The notes under the pieces were generated by a model. That model saw only the letters and a list, made by a program, of their open reading frames with translations, searched no databases and was not told where the DNA came from. Positions 1 through 8,729 of a stretch of 64,000 bases of DNA are shown one piece after another (within the stretch, counting starts at the first letter, position 1; the number at the start of each line of letters is the position of its first letter). This stretch comes from Streptomyces anulatus (GTDB taxonomy: Bacteria > Actinomycetota > Actinomycetes > Streptomycetales > Streptomycetaceae). The position numbers were made by a program, and so were the translations under genes. The stretch covers positions 434,001 to 498,000 of the forward strand of contig NZ_BMVK01000001.1 in assembly GCF_014650675.1 (NCBI RefSeq), given 5' to 3'.

Positions 1-12
1 CGAGAAGAGCGG

Positions 13-777
13 ATGAGCCGTCTTCCGGCCCTGCGCCGGGCGGCGGTACGGGAGTGGGGCCCGCTGGTCGCGGCCGTACGGCGGGGGCTCGCCGGACGCG
101 GGGTGCGGGCGCTCGCGCTGACGGCGGGCGCGGTGGCGCTGACCGCGACCGTTCAGCTGACGCAGAACCAGGCGTGGGGCTACCGGCCGGTGCAGAACCT
201 CGGAGCCGTACGGGCCGAGGACCCGCTCTGGCTCGCCCTCCTGCGTACGCCGCTGTCCCTGTTCGTGCCCGCGCTCGATCTGCCGGTGTGGGGTGCGCTG
301 GCCCAGATCCTGCTGGTGTTCGGCCTCGCGGAGCTGTGTCTGGGGCGGTGGCGCACGCTCGCGGTGGCGTATCTGGCGACGCTGGCCGGGACGCTGTACG
401 CGCGGATCGGCATCGCGCTCGGGCCGGAGGTCCTCCTCGGGCTGCCCGCCTCCGACGCGCAGGTGGTGGACACCGGCCCTTCGGCGGCCGTCGTGGGACT
501 CGCGGTGTACGTCTGCCGTCAGCGGCGGGCCCGGTTGACCGGGGCGCTGGTGGTCCTCGCGATGGTGGTGGAGGTCCTCGTCAAGGACAACCTGGCGGGC
601 CGCGAGCATCTGGCCGCCGTCGCCGCCGTCCTGGTGGTGTGCCGCGTACGGGAGTGGCGCGGGCGGCGGCGCGTTCAGGACCTGGGCGCGGGCGGCGGCG
701 GGACGCGGTCCGGGGCGCCGCCGATGAGGTCCTGGAACTTCCGGCGCGGCCCGGCCCAGCGCACGTCGTGGTGGTAG
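13..777 (+). CDS. Rhomboid-like integral membrane protein
   Basis: A 254-residue polytopic membrane protein with about five to six hydrophobic segments between residues 30 and 210. It carries DTGPSAAVVG near residue 155 and GREHLAA near residue 198, placed like the serine- and histidine-bearing helices of rhomboid-like actinobacterial proteins. Whether it is a protease is unknown; a canonical GxSG site is not clear. The ATG follows a purine-rich GAGAAGAG, but the four codons before it up to the window edge are also open, so the true start could lie outside. The last 103 bp overlap the end of the convergent gene on the minus strand, and the C-terminal tail from about residue 215 is low in complexity. 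Confidence 0.7.
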   Translation: MSRLPALRRAAVREWGPLVAAVRRGLAGRGVRALALTAGAVALTATVQLTQNQAWGYRPVQNLGAVRAEDPLWLALLRTPLSLFVPALDLPVWGALAQILLVFGLAELCLGRWRTLAVAYLATLAGTLYARIGIALGPEVLLGLPASDAQVVDTGPSAAVVGLAVYVCRQRRARLTGALVVLAMVVEVLVKDNLAGREHLAAVAAVLVVCRVREWRGRRRVQDLGAGGGGTRSGAPPMRSWNFRRGPAQRTSWW

Positions 778-1439
778 GCCCGCAACAGTGCCCTGGAGCG
801 GGCCCGGTGGCGGTTGCGGTAGAAGCGCCTGGCCCAGGGTGAGGTGGGGCGGGCCAGTCGGATCGCGCCGACCAGCGCGACGAAGGGGACGAGAGTGCCG
901 AGCACCGCCATCCGCGCCTTGCCCTTGAACAGGGCGATCAGGACGAAGCAGAAGTTGATCACGTACGTCGTGATGACGCCGAGTCTCCCCTGCTGCTCCT
1001 CGTCGGTGACGTCGTCGACGCCGAGCGGCGAGAAGCCCGCCAGAACCAGCACCACCAGCGAGACGGTCAGCACGACCACCTCCACGCTCTGGCGGCCCTC
1101 CTCGGTCCAGTACACGTCGTCCAGATGCAGGATCAGGGCGAACTCGTCCAGCACCAGACCGGCCCCCACTCCGAAGATCACCGCGCAGATCCCGGCGGTC
1201 ACGCCGTGCCGCCCGCTGGCCACCGCGCCGAATCCGCCGATCACCGACAGCACGACCCCGGGCACCACATGGTGGATGTGCACCCCGCCCGGGGTGATGT
1301 TGCGGAACGGGCCCTTCCCTGCCCGGATCATGCGGGTGATGGTGCGGGTGATCGCGAAGGTCAGGACGAACGCGGCCAGCGCGAGGAGCAGCGGCAGCTT
1401 GCCCGGCTCCGTGATGTTGTCGTGCCACCAGTGACCCAT
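675..1439 (-). CDS. Conserved integral membrane protein, unknown function
   Basis: A 254-residue membrane protein with about six hydrophobic segments, an HIHH motif after the first helix (near residue 55) and an acidic LVLDEFALILHLDD loop near residue 97. I recognise it only as a conserved actinobacterial family and assign no function. The ATG at 1439 is preferred over the GTG at 1448 because GGGAG sits about 8 nt before the ATG but touches the GTG. The basic, arginine-rich C-terminal tail overlaps the end of the convergent rhomboid-like gene. It is divergent from cobS, 88 bp away. Confidence 0.75.
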   Translation of the reverse strand: MGHWWHDNITEPGKLPLLLALAAFVLTFAITRTITRMIRAGKGPFRNITPGGVHIHHVVPGVVLSVIGGFGAVASGRHGVTAGICAVIFGVGAGLVLDEFALILHLDDVYWTEEGRQSVEVVVLTVSLVVLVLAGFSPLGVDDVTDEEQQGRLGVITTYVINFCFVLIALFKGKARMAVLGTLVPFVALVGAIRLARPTSPWARRFYRNRHRARSRALLRAYHHDVRWAGPRRKFQDLIGGAPDRVPPPPAPRS

Positions 1440-1527
1440 GCCACCCACTCCCGTTACGTCAGGTTTCGCGGCGATTGGCGCGTTTTGCCCAATCTATCGG
1501 TGGGGCCCAGCGGCTAGCCTGCGCGCG

Positions 1528-2310
1528 GTGACCTCCCTGAACAGCCACGGCATACGTTTCGCCTTCGGCACCCTGACCGTGCTGCCCGTCCGCGTGACCC
1601 GCTGGGACCGCGCGACCGCCCGCTCAGGAATGCTCTGCGCCCCGCTCGCCGGGCTCGTCGTGGGACTGCTCGCCGGGGCCCTCGGCTCACTGTCGCTGCT
1701 GGCCGGCTCGGGGCCGCTGCTCGCGGCGGTCGCCTCCGTCGCGGTGCCCGCCGCCCTCACCCGGGGGCTGCACCTGGACGGCCTGGCAGACACGGCCGAC
1801 GGTCTCGGCAGCGGGAAACCGGCGGAGGACGCGCTGCGGATCATGAAGCAGTCCGACATTGGGCCGTTCGGTGTCATCACGCTGCTCCTGGTCCTGCTGG
1901 CCCAGGTCGCGGTCCTCTTCGAGCTGTACGGGGAGGGCTGGGCGCACGGGGCTCTCGGGGCCGTCGTCGCGGGCGCCGCCGCCCGTCTCGCGCTGACCCT
2001 GGCGTCCCGTCAGGGCGTCCCGGCGGCCCGGCCGGAGGGGCTCGGCGCGGTGGTGGCGTCCACGGTCCCGGGCGGGCGGGCGCTGCTCGCGGCGGTGGTG
2101 ACGGTGGCGCTGTGCGCGGCGGCGGGCGCACTGCTCGGCCCGTACGGGGCGCTGCACCACGCGCTCGCGGTACTCGGCGCGCTCGCCGCCGCCGAACTGC
2201 TGCTGCGGCACTGCGTACGGCGGTTCGGCGGGGTGACCGGGGACGTCTTCGGGGGCGTCGAGGAGACGGCGGCGACAGCTGCCCTGGTGGTGCTGGCGCT
2301 CGGGACCTGA
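1528..2310 (+). CDS. cobS: Adenosylcobinamide-GDP ribazoletransferase (cobalamin synthase)
   Basis: CobS joins alpha-ribazole (or its phosphate) to adenosylcobinamide-GDP in the last steps of the cobalamin nucleotide loop, at the membrane. The 260-residue protein shows the family motif HLDGLADTADGLGS near residue 80 and MKQSDIGPFG near residue 110, with several hydrophobic helices after them, and normal family length. The open frame extends to 1438, but the GTG at 1528 gives the usual N-terminus (NSHGIRFAFGTLTVLPV follows) and avoids overlap with the divergent gene. No other cobalamin gene lies in the window; I see no convincing cobalamin riboswitch in the short leader. Confidence 0.92.
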   Translation: MTSLNSHGIRFAFGTLTVLPVRVTRWDRATARSGMLCAPLAGLVVGLLAGALGSLSLLAGSGPLLAAVASVAVPAALTRGLHLDGLADTADGLGSGKPAEDALRIMKQSDIGPFGVITLLLVLLAQVAVLFELYGEGWAHGALGAVVAGAAARLALTLASRQGVPAARPEGLGAVVASTVPGGRALLAAVVTVALCAAAGALLGPYGALHHALAVLGALAAAELLLRHCVRRFGGVTGDVFGGVEETAATAALVVLALGT

Positions 2311-2536
2311 CGGCGCGGCACATCGGGGCGACCGCCGCGACGGCCGCCCGACAGCCCGTCGCACCGGCCGGAACAGACCGCCGTAACAGTCGGGAACGGC
2401 CCGCCGCCGTCATGGAGCAGGAACCGCGCGCGTAGGCTCATTCCCGGCACATCGTCGGGGCGTCTACGATGCGCCGGGCACGGTCGGCCCACCCCTCGAC
2501 CGAACTCGAACTCAACGGAAGCGAGATTTCACCACC

Positions 2537-4084
2537 GTGACTGCTCTCACTCTCAGCACTGCCGGTGCGGCGACGCTGCGCGCCGACGCACTCGTCGTCG
2601 GCGTCGCCAAGGGCGTCAAGGGCCCGGTCCTCGCGCCCGGCGCCGAGGCCGTGGACAAGGCGTTCGACGGAAAGCTCGCCGCCGTCCTCGCGACCCTGGG
2701 CGCCACCGGTGCCGAGGGCGAACTGACCAAGCTGCCCGCCGCGTCCGGCCTCAAGGCCCCGGTCGTCGTCGCGGTCGGCCTCGGTCCGGTCCCGGACAAG
2801 GAGGACGCCTACGACGCCGAGGCGCTGCGCCGCGCGGCGGGCACCGCGGCCCGTGCGCTGCACGGCTCCAAGAAGGCCGGCTTCGCGCTGCCCGCCGCTT
2901 CCGTCGAGGACGCGGCCGCCGTCGCCGAGGGTGCGCTCCTGGGCGCGTACGCCTTCACCGCCTACCAGGGCGGCGAGAACAAGCTGGCCCCCAAGGACGC
3001 GAAGTCCAAGGACAACGGCCCGAAGCTGCCGCTCGCCGAGGTGGCCCTGCTCGGCGCCAAGCCGCGCGACAAGGCCTACAAGGCGGCCGTCGAGCGCGCC
3101 CTGGCCCTGGTCGAGGAGATCAACCGCGCCCGCGACCTGATCAACACCCCGCCGAACGACCTGTACCCGGAGTCCTTCGCCGCCGTGGCCACCGCCGCGG
3201 GCAAGGAGCACGGCATCAAGGTCCAGGTCCTGGACGAGAAGGCCCTCGTCAAGGGCGGCTTCGGCGGCATCCTCGGCGTCGGCCAGGGCGCCGAGCGCGG
3301 CCCGCGCCTGGTGAAGCTCGCCTACACGCACCCGAAGGCGGATAAGACCCTGGCCCTTGTCGGCAAGGGCATCACCTACGACTCGGGCGGCATCTCGCTC
3401 AAGCCGGCCGGCCACAACGAGACGATGAAGTGCGACATGGCCGGCGCCGCCGCCGTGTTCGCCGCCGTCGTCTCGGCCGCCCGCCTGGGCCTGAAGGTCA
3501 ACGTCACCGGCTGGCTGGCGCTGGCCGAGAACATGCCCTCCGGCAACGCCACCCGCCCCGGTGACGTGCTGCGCATGTACAGCGGCAAGACCGTCGAGGT
3601 CCTCAACACCGACGCCGAGGGCCGGCTCGTCCTGGCCGACGCGCTGACCCGCGCCTCGGAGGAGAAGCCGGACGCGATCGTCGACGTGGCGACCCTGACC
3701 GGCGCGATGGTGCTGGCGCTCGGCAACCGCACCTTCGGTGTGATGGCCAACGACGACGCCTTCCGCACGTCGATCCACGAGATCGCCGAGGAGGTCGGCG
3801 AGCCGTCCTGGCCGATGCCGCTCCCGGCCGACCTGCGCAAGGGCATGGACTCCCCCACCGCCGACATCGCCAACATGGGCGAGCGGATGGGCGGCGGCCT
3901 GGTGGCCGGCCTGTTCCTGAAGGAGTTCGTGGGCGAGGGCATCGCCTGGGCGCACCTGGACATCGCGGGCCCGGCCTTCCACGAGGGCGCGCCGTACGGC
4001 TACACGCCCAAGGGCGGCACCGGCTCCGCGGTCCGCACCCTGGTGCGGCTCGCCGAGCGCACCGCGGCCGGCGACCTCGGCTGA
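2537..4084 (+). CDS. pepA: Leucyl aminopeptidase, M17 family (PepA)
   Basis: A cytoplasmic dimetallic aminopeptidase that removes N-terminal residues from peptides. The 515-residue protein has the usual two parts: a variable N-terminal macrodomain (about 1-170) and the catalytic domain, with metal and catalytic motifs GKGITYDSGGISLKP (near 277) and NTDAEGRLVLADAL (near 357). Length is normal for the family. The GTG start gives VTALTLS. It is monocistronic: a 226-bp gap precedes it and a 13-bp hairpin terminator follows. Its place before the dihydrolipoamide genes matches the conserved actinobacterial order (pepB-dlaT). Confidence 0.95.
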   Translation: MTALTLSTAGAATLRADALVVGVAKGVKGPVLAPGAEAVDKAFDGKLAAVLATLGATGAEGELTKLPAASGLKAPVVVAVGLGPVPDKEDAYDAEALRRAAGTAARALHGSKKAGFALPAASVEDAAAVAEGALLGAYAFTAYQGGENKLAPKDAKSKDNGPKLPLAEVALLGAKPRDKAYKAAVERALALVEEINRARDLINTPPNDLYPESFAAVATAAGKEHGIKVQVLDEKALVKGGFGGILGVGQGAERGPRLVKLAYTHPKADKTLALVGKGITYDSGGISLKPAGHNETMKCDMAGAAAVFAAVVSAARLGLKVNVTGWLALAENMPSGNATRPGDVLRMYSGKTVEVLNTDAEGRLVLADALTRASEEKPDAIVDVATLTGAMVLALGNRTFGVMANDDAFRTSIHEIAEEVGEPSWPMPLPADLRKGMDSPTADIANMGERMGGGLVAGLFLKEFVGEGIAWAHLDIAGPAFHEGAPYGYTPKGGTGSAVRTLVRLAERTAAGDLG

Positions 4085-4101
4085 GTTCCCGCCTTCCGTC
4101 G

Positions 4102-4135
4102 CGTACGGCCCCGGGCATAGGTCCGGGGCCGTACG
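4102..4135 (+). terminator. Rho-independent-type terminator after pepA
   Basis: A perfect 13-bp stem, CGTACGGCCCCGG paired with CCGGGGCCGTACG, around an 8-nt loop, 17 bp past the pepA stop. The following bases are only weakly T-rich, as is usual in Streptomyces. Confidence 0.85.
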
Positions 4136-4453
4136 TGTTCTCGGAACGGAAGCGGCAAGGATGAGCGGCGGAGGACGGATGGGCGACGGAGGGCGAACGG
4201 GTTTCGCTCTCGACGAACACCGGCCGAATCCGTAGGTATCTACGCAGCAGTAACCCTCCGGAACGGACGATCATCCGTCCCGGACCCGGGCCCCGCGTCC
4301 CGCCCACCGTCGACAAGTGCGAAGATGGGTTCTCGGCAGGACAGGGCCCCCACCACAGGGCCGAAGACAAAAGCGGCCGCACACCAGCCGACCGGCCGGT
4401 CACACCCCAGCGACGGGGCCCGGCGTACGGCGCACATGCATGGAGGACGTGAC
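4136..4453. other. Intergenic region between pepA and lpdA
   Basis: About 320 bp with no convincing gene. It holds a short inverted repeat CGTAG-N4-CTACG at 4231-4244 and a GGACG/CGTCC dyad near 4265-4280. The lpdA promoter should lie here, but I cannot fix -35/-10 boxes with confidence. An AGGAGG-like site GGAGG at 4442-4446 is the lpdA ribosome binding site. Confidence 0.5.
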
Positions 4454-5842
4454 GTGGCGAACGACGCCAGCACCGTTTTCGACCTAGTGATCCTCGGCGG
4501 TGGCAGTGGCGGTTACGCCGCGGCCCTGCGCGGAGCGCAGCTGGGCCTGGACGTCGCCCTGATCGAGAAGGGCAAGGTCGGCGGCACCTGCCTGCACAAC
4601 GGCTGCATTCCCACGAAGGCACTGCTGCACGCGGGCGAGATCGCGGACCAGGCCCGCGAGTCGGCCCAGTTCGGCGTGAAGGCGACCTTCGAGGGCATCG
4701 ACATGGAGGCCGTCAACAAGTACAAGGACGAGGTGATCTCGGGCCTGTACAAGGGTCTCCAGGGACTCATCGCCTCGCGCAAGGTCCACTACATCGAGGG
4801 TGAGGGCAAGCTCTCCTCCCCCACCTCCGTGGACGTGAACGGCCAGCGCATCCAGGGCCGCCACGTGCTGCTGGCGACCGGCTCCGTGCCGAAGTCGCTG
4901 CCCGGCCTGGAGATCGACGGCAACCGGATCATCTCCTCGGACCACGCGCTGAAGATGGACCGCGTCCCGAAGTCGGCGATCGTGCTGGGCGGCGGCGTCA
5001 TCGGCGTCGAGTTCGCCTCGGCGTGGAAGTCCTTCGGCACCGAGATCACCATCGTCGAGGGCCTCAAGCACCTCGTCCCGGTCGAGGACGAGAACAGCTC
5101 CAAGCTTCTTGAGCGCGCGTTCCGCAAGCGCGGCATCAAGTTCAACCTCGGCACCTTCTTCGACAAGGCCGAGTACACCGAGGACGGCGTCCGCGTGACG
5201 CTCGCCGACGGCAAGACCTTCGAGGCGGAGCTGCTGCTCGTCGCCATCGGCCGCGGCCCGGTCTCGCAGGGCCTGGGCTACGAGGAGCAGGGCGTCGCGA
5301 TGGACCGCGGCTATGTCCTGGTCGACGAGTACATGCAGACCAACGTCCCGACGATCTCGGCCGTGGGCGACCTCGTCCCGACCCTCCAGCTCGCCCACGT
5401 CGGCTTCGCCGAGGGCATCCTGGTCGCGGAGCGTCTGGCCGGTCTGAAGACCGTTCCGATCGACTACGACGGCGTTCCCAAGGTGACGTACTGCCACCCC
5501 GAGGTCGCCTCCGTCGGCATCACCGAGGCCAAGGCCAAGGAGATCTACGGCGCGGACAAGGTCGTCGCCCTCAAGTACAACCTCGCGGGCAACGGCAAGA
5601 GCAAGATCCTCAAGACCGCGGGCGAGATCAAGCTCGTCCAGGTCAAGGACGGTGCCGTGGTCGGCGTCCACATGGTCGGCGACCGTATGGGCGAGCAGGT
5701 CGGCGAAGCCCAGCTGATCTACAACTGGGAGGCGCTGCCCTCCGAGGTCGCCCAGCTCATCCACGCACACCCGACGCAGAACGAGGCGATGGGCGAGGCT
5801 CACCTGGCGCTGGCCGGCAAGCCTCTCCACGCCCACGACTGA
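4454..5842 (+). CDS. lpdA: Dihydrolipoamide dehydrogenase (E3)
   Basis: FAD- and NAD-dependent E3 subunit that reoxidises dihydrolipoyl groups on the E2 of 2-oxoacid dehydrogenase complexes. The 462-residue protein has an N-terminal FAD Rossmann motif (ILGGGSGGYAAA, near 13), the redox-active disulfide CLHNGC inside GGTCLHNGCIPTK (near 42), an NAD motif VLGGGVIGVEFAS near 178, and the C-terminal catalytic His-Glu in HAHPTQNE (near 440). The open frame starts at 4325, but the GTG at 4454 has GGAGG 7 nt upstream and gives the normal N-terminus. The E2 gene follows 62 bp later with no terminator between, so they are probably co-transcribed. Confidence 0.95.
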   Translation: MANDASTVFDLVILGGGSGGYAAALRGAQLGLDVALIEKGKVGGTCLHNGCIPTKALLHAGEIADQARESAQFGVKATFEGIDMEAVNKYKDEVISGLYKGLQGLIASRKVHYIEGEGKLSSPTSVDVNGQRIQGRHVLLATGSVPKSLPGLEIDGNRIISSDHALKMDRVPKSAIVLGGGVIGVEFASAWKSFGTEITIVEGLKHLVPVEDENSSKLLERAFRKRGIKFNLGTFFDKAEYTEDGVRVTLADGKTFEAELLLVAIGRGPVSQGLGYEEQGVAMDRGYVLVDEYMQTNVPTISAVGDLVPTLQLAHVGFAEGILVAERLAGLKTVPIDYDGVPKVTYCHPEVASVGITEAKAKEIYGADKVVALKYNLAGNGKSKILKTAGEIKLVQVKDGAVVGVHMVGDRMGEQVGEAQLIYNWEALPSEVAQLIHAHPTQNEAMGEAHLALAGKPLHAHD

Positions 5843-5904
5843 TCCCCCGGTCCCGGGCGCGACGACCGACCACTTCCGCAATTTCGTAAGGAGCAACTGA
5901 AACC

Positions 5905-7692
5905 ATGTCGGTTTCCGTAACCCTTCCGGCGCTCGGCGAGAGCGTCACCGAGGGCACTGTCACCCGTTGGCTGAAGGCCGAGGGCGAGCGCGTCGAGGCC
6001 GACGAGCCGTTGCTCGAGGTCTCGACCGACAAGGTCGACACCGAGATCCCGGCCCCCGCGTCCGGTGTTCTGGCCTCCATCAAGGTCGCCGAGGACGAGA
6101 CCGTCGAGGTCGGCGCCGAGCTGGCCGTCATCGACGACGGCTCGGGCGCGCCGGCCGAGGCCGCGGCCCCCGCCGCCGAGGCCCCCGCCGCCCCGGCCGA
6201 GGCTCCGGCCCCGGTCGCCGAGGCCCCCGCCGCCGCTCCGGCTCCCGAGGCGGCGGCTCCGGCCGCCGCCCCCGCCGGTGGCGCGTCCGGCACCGACGTC
6301 ACCCTTCCGGCGCTCGGCGAGAGCGTCACCGAGGGCACCGTCACCCGCTGGCTCAAGGAGGTCGGCGAGGAGGTGGCCGAGGACGAGCCGCTGCTGGAGG
6401 TCTCCACGGACAAGGTCGACACCGAGATCCCCGCCCCGGTCGCCGGTGTGCTGCTGGAGATCGTGGTCGGCGAGGACGAGACCGCCGAGGTCGGCGCGAA
6501 GCTCGCCGTCATCGGCGCCCCGGGCGCGGCCCCGGCCGCCGCTCCGGCGCAGCCCGCCGCCCCGGCCCAGGAGGCCCCGAAGCAGGAGGCCCCCGCGGCT
6601 CCCGCCCCGGCCCCCGCCGCCCCGGCCCCCGCCGCTCCGGCCGCCCCCGCGGCTCCGGCTCCGGTCCAGGCCCCGGCGGCTCCCGCCGCCCCGGCCCCCG
6701 CTCCGGCGCAGCCCGCCCCCGTCGCCCAGGCGCCGGCCGCCCCGGCCGCGCCCTCCGGTGACGACGGCGCGTACGTCACGCCGCTGGTCCGCAAGCTCGC
6801 GTCCGAGAACAACGTGGACCTGAGCGCGGTCAAGGGCACCGGCGTCGGTGGCCGGATCCGCAAGCAGGACGTCGTCGCCGCCGCGGAGGCCGCCAAGGCC
6901 GCCGCAGCCGCTCCGGCCCCGGCAGCTGCCCAGGCAGCCGCCAAGGCGCCGAAGCTGGAGGCGTCCCCGCTGCGCGGTCAGACGGTCAAGATGACCCGCA
7001 TGCGCAAGGTCATCGGCGAGAACATGATGAAGGCGCTGCACTCGCAGGCCCAGCTGACCTCGGTCCTCGAGGTCGACATCACCAAGCTGATGAAGCTGCG
7101 CAACCAGGCGAAGGCCGCCTTCGCCGCCCGTGAGGGCGTCAAGCTGTCCCCGATGCCGTTCTTCGTGAAGGCGGCGGCCCAGGCACTGAAGGCCCACCCG
7201 GTCGTCAACGCCCGGATCAACGAGGACGAGGGCACCATCACGTACTTCGACTCGGAGAACATCGGCATCGCCGTGGACGCCGAGAAGGGTCTGATGACCC
7301 CGGTCATCAAGGGTGCGGGCGACCTGAACATCGCCGGCATCTCCAAGAAGACCGCGGAGCTCGCGGGCAAGGCGCGCGGTGGCGGCCTGACGCCGGACGA
7401 CATGTCCGGCGCCACCTTCACCATCAGCAACACCGGTTCGCGCGGCGCCCTGTTCGACACGGTCATCGTGCCGCCGAACCAGGCCGCCATCCTGGGCATC
7501 GGCGCCACGGTCCGCCGCCCGGTGGTCATCGACCACCCGGACCTCGGCGAGACCATCGCGGTGCGCGACATGACGTACCTCTCGCTCTCCTACGACCACC
7601 GTCTGGTGGACGGCGCGGACGCCGCCCGCTACCTGACGTCGGTCAAGGCGATCCTGGAGGCCGGTGAGTTCGAGGTCGAGCTCGGCCTCTGA
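5905..7692 (+). CDS. sucB: Dihydrolipoamide acyltransferase (E2) with two lipoyl domains
   Basis: Core E2 of a 2-oxoacid dehydrogenase complex. The 595-residue protein has two lipoyl domains (about 1-78 and 131-208), each with the lipoylated lysine in [14 protein letters not shown], separated by long Ala/Pro linkers. A peripheral-subunit-binding domain follows (about 290-325, ending [13 protein letters not shown]), then the catalytic domain (about 355-595) with YDHRLVDG near the end. Streptomyces genomes usually label it SucB, but actinobacterial E2 of this type (DlaT/AceF) serves pyruvate dehydrogenase. The aceE 1.0 kb downstream and lpdA upstream favour the pyruvate complex. Lipoylation would use LipB and LipA, also in this window. 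Confidence 0.93.
   Translation: MSVSVTLPALGESVTEGTVTRWLKAEGERVEADEPLLEVSTDKVDTEIPAPASGVLASIKVAEDETVEVGAELAVIDDGSGAPAEAAAPAAEAPAAPAEAPAPVAEAPAAAPAPEAAAPAAAPAGGASGTDVTLPALGESVTEGTVTRWLKEVGEEVAEDEPLLEVSTDKVDTEIPAPVAGVLLEIVVGEDETAEVGAKLAVIGAPGAAPAAAPAQPAAPAQEAPKQEAPAAPAPAPAAPAPAAPAAPAAPAPVQAPAAPAAPAPAPAQPAPVAQAPAAPAAPSGDDGAYVTPLVRKLASENNVDLSAVKGTGVGGRIRKQDVVAAAEAAKAAAAAPAPAAAQAAAKAPKLEASPLRGQTVKMTRMRKVIGENMMKALHSQAQLTSVLEVDITKLMKLRNQAKAAFAAREGVKLSPMPFFVKAAAQALKAHPVVNARINEDEGTITYFDSENIGIAVDAEKGLMTPVIKGAGDLNIAGISKKTAELAGKARGGGLTPDDMSGATFTISNTGSRGALFDTVIVPPNQAAILGIGATVRRPVVIDHPDLGETIAVRDMTYLSLSYDHRLVDGADAARYLTSVKAILEAGEFEVELGL
5920..6338 (+). repeat. 38-bp identical repeat in the two lipoyl-domain coding regions
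   Basis: Bases 5920-5957 and 6301-6338 are identical and open the first and second lipoyl domains (both begin with [13 protein letters not shown]). The repeat spacing is 381 bp. It indicates a domain duplication kept uniform by strong selection or gene conversion. Confidence 0.9.
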
Positions 7693-7720
7693 ACACCCCT
7701 GCTGTAACCAGCCTCACCAG

Positions 7721-7759
7721 CGGCGCCCCCGTCCGGAACTCATCCGGGCGGGGGCGCCG
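7721..7759 (+). terminator. Terminator after the E2 gene
   Basis: A 16-bp stem (CGGCGCCCCCGTCCGG against CCGGGCGGGGGCGCCG, one G-T pair) with a 7-nt loop, 28 bp past the E2 stop and followed by TATTGTCT. It separates lpdA-E2 from the GntR gene. Confidence 0.85.
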
Positions 7760-7840
7760 CCGTATTGTCTAAGCACCACGGGAGACCTACCGCCACCGTG
7801 ATGATGTAGGCAGCACCGGTCTGCCCTGAAGGAGCCCTCC

Positions 7841-8464
7841 ATGACCCCGCCCGTCGTCCACTCGCTGCGCGAACAGATCCGCGAGCACATCGTGGAGGGG
7901 ATCGTCAGCGGGCGCTGGAAGCCGGGTGAGCGGATCGTGGAGCGCCGCATCGCCACCGAGCTGGAGGCCAGCCAGACGCCCGTGCGCGAGGCGCTGCGCG
8001 AGCTGGAGACGCTGCGGCTGATCGAGTCGGCCCCCAACAAGGGCGTCCGGGTCCGCAACCTCACGGCGGCCGATCTGGAGGAGAGCTACCCGGTCCGGGC
8101 CGGGCTGGAGCAGATCGCCGCGGAGCTGGCGGCCCCCCGGCTGGGCCGGGACTGCTCGGCGCTGGAGCCGCACGTGGCGGCGCTGTACGAGGCGGACCGG
8201 CTGGCCGACGGCGAGGCGCAGGTGCGGCACACGGTCGGCTTCCACCGGGAGATGGTGCGGGCGGCCGGGAACGCGGTGCTGCTGCACACCTGGGAGGGGC
8301 TGGGCATCGAGGTGTTCACGGCTCTGTCGATCCGCTGGCTGGGCACGGTGCAGAAGTCGTACGCGGAGGAGCACCAGGCGCTCATCGACGCGTTCCTCGC
8401 CGAGGACCCGGGGATCGGGGCCCTGGTGAAGGCGCACGTGCTGGGCTGCGCACCCCGCGCGTAG
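7841..8464 (+). CDS. GntR-family regulator, FCD (FadR-type) subfamily
   Basis: A 207-residue regulator. The N-terminal winged helix (about 5-70) has the typical LREQIREHIVEGIVSGRWKPG and TPVREALRELE segments. The all-helical FCD ligand domain (about 80-200) carries histidines in GFHREM, EEHQALIDAF and VKAHVLG that fit the family's metal/ligand pocket. A purine-rich AAGGAG precedes the ATG. It lies between the E2 and E1 genes of the same complex, so control of pyruvate dehydrogenase expression in response to an organic acid is a reasonable inference. A 17-bp palindrome between it and aceE is a possible operator. Confidence 0.88.
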   Translation: MTPPVVHSLREQIREHIVEGIVSGRWKPGERIVERRIATELEASQTPVREALRELETLRLIESAPNKGVRVRNLTAADLEESYPVRAGLEQIAAELAAPRLGRDCSALEPHVAALYEADRLADGEAQVRHTVGFHREMVRAAGNAVLLHTWEGLGIEVFTALSIRWLGTVQKSYAEEHQALIDAFLAEDPGIGALVKAHVLGCAPRA

Positions 8465-8615
8465 GCGTCCCCCGGACCCGATCATCTGGCGCCCCGTCTG
8501 CTCTTCCGTGCAGGTCAGCGCCCATTTTGTGCGCTATTTCGCGTCACTCCGTGCCCCATTTCGAGGCACCCCATGCCACTTTTCTTCGTATCGAGAAGTT
8601 TTGCCTTCAATCCTT

Positions 8616-8632
8616 TGATCGATCATCGATCA
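8616..8632. promoter_or_regulatory. Perfect palindrome upstream of aceE, candidate GntR operator
   Basis: TGATCGAT-C-ATCGATCA: two perfect 8-bp arms about one base, 98 bp before the aceE ATG, in an unusually AT-rich stretch of the 265-bp gap. GntR-family proteins bind such short-spaced dyads. Assignment to the upstream regulator rests on position only. Confidence 0.5.
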
Positions 8633-8729
8633 GCGCCTTACAGTTCATCTCGCGGGCCCACCGGCCCCATCGCTCTGTCCTGCCAGATAGAGCCTTCTCC
8701 ACCCCCCTCCTCTCCGGAAGGCGGCGATC

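Noticed and set aside
1438..1527. Longer N-terminus for CobS from the ATG at 1438
   Set aside because: It would add 30 unconserved residues and overlap the divergent gene; the GTG at 1528 gives the family start.
4325..4453. Upstream extension of LpdA
   Set aside because: The extra residues are unconserved and a strong GGAGG site precedes the GTG at 4454.
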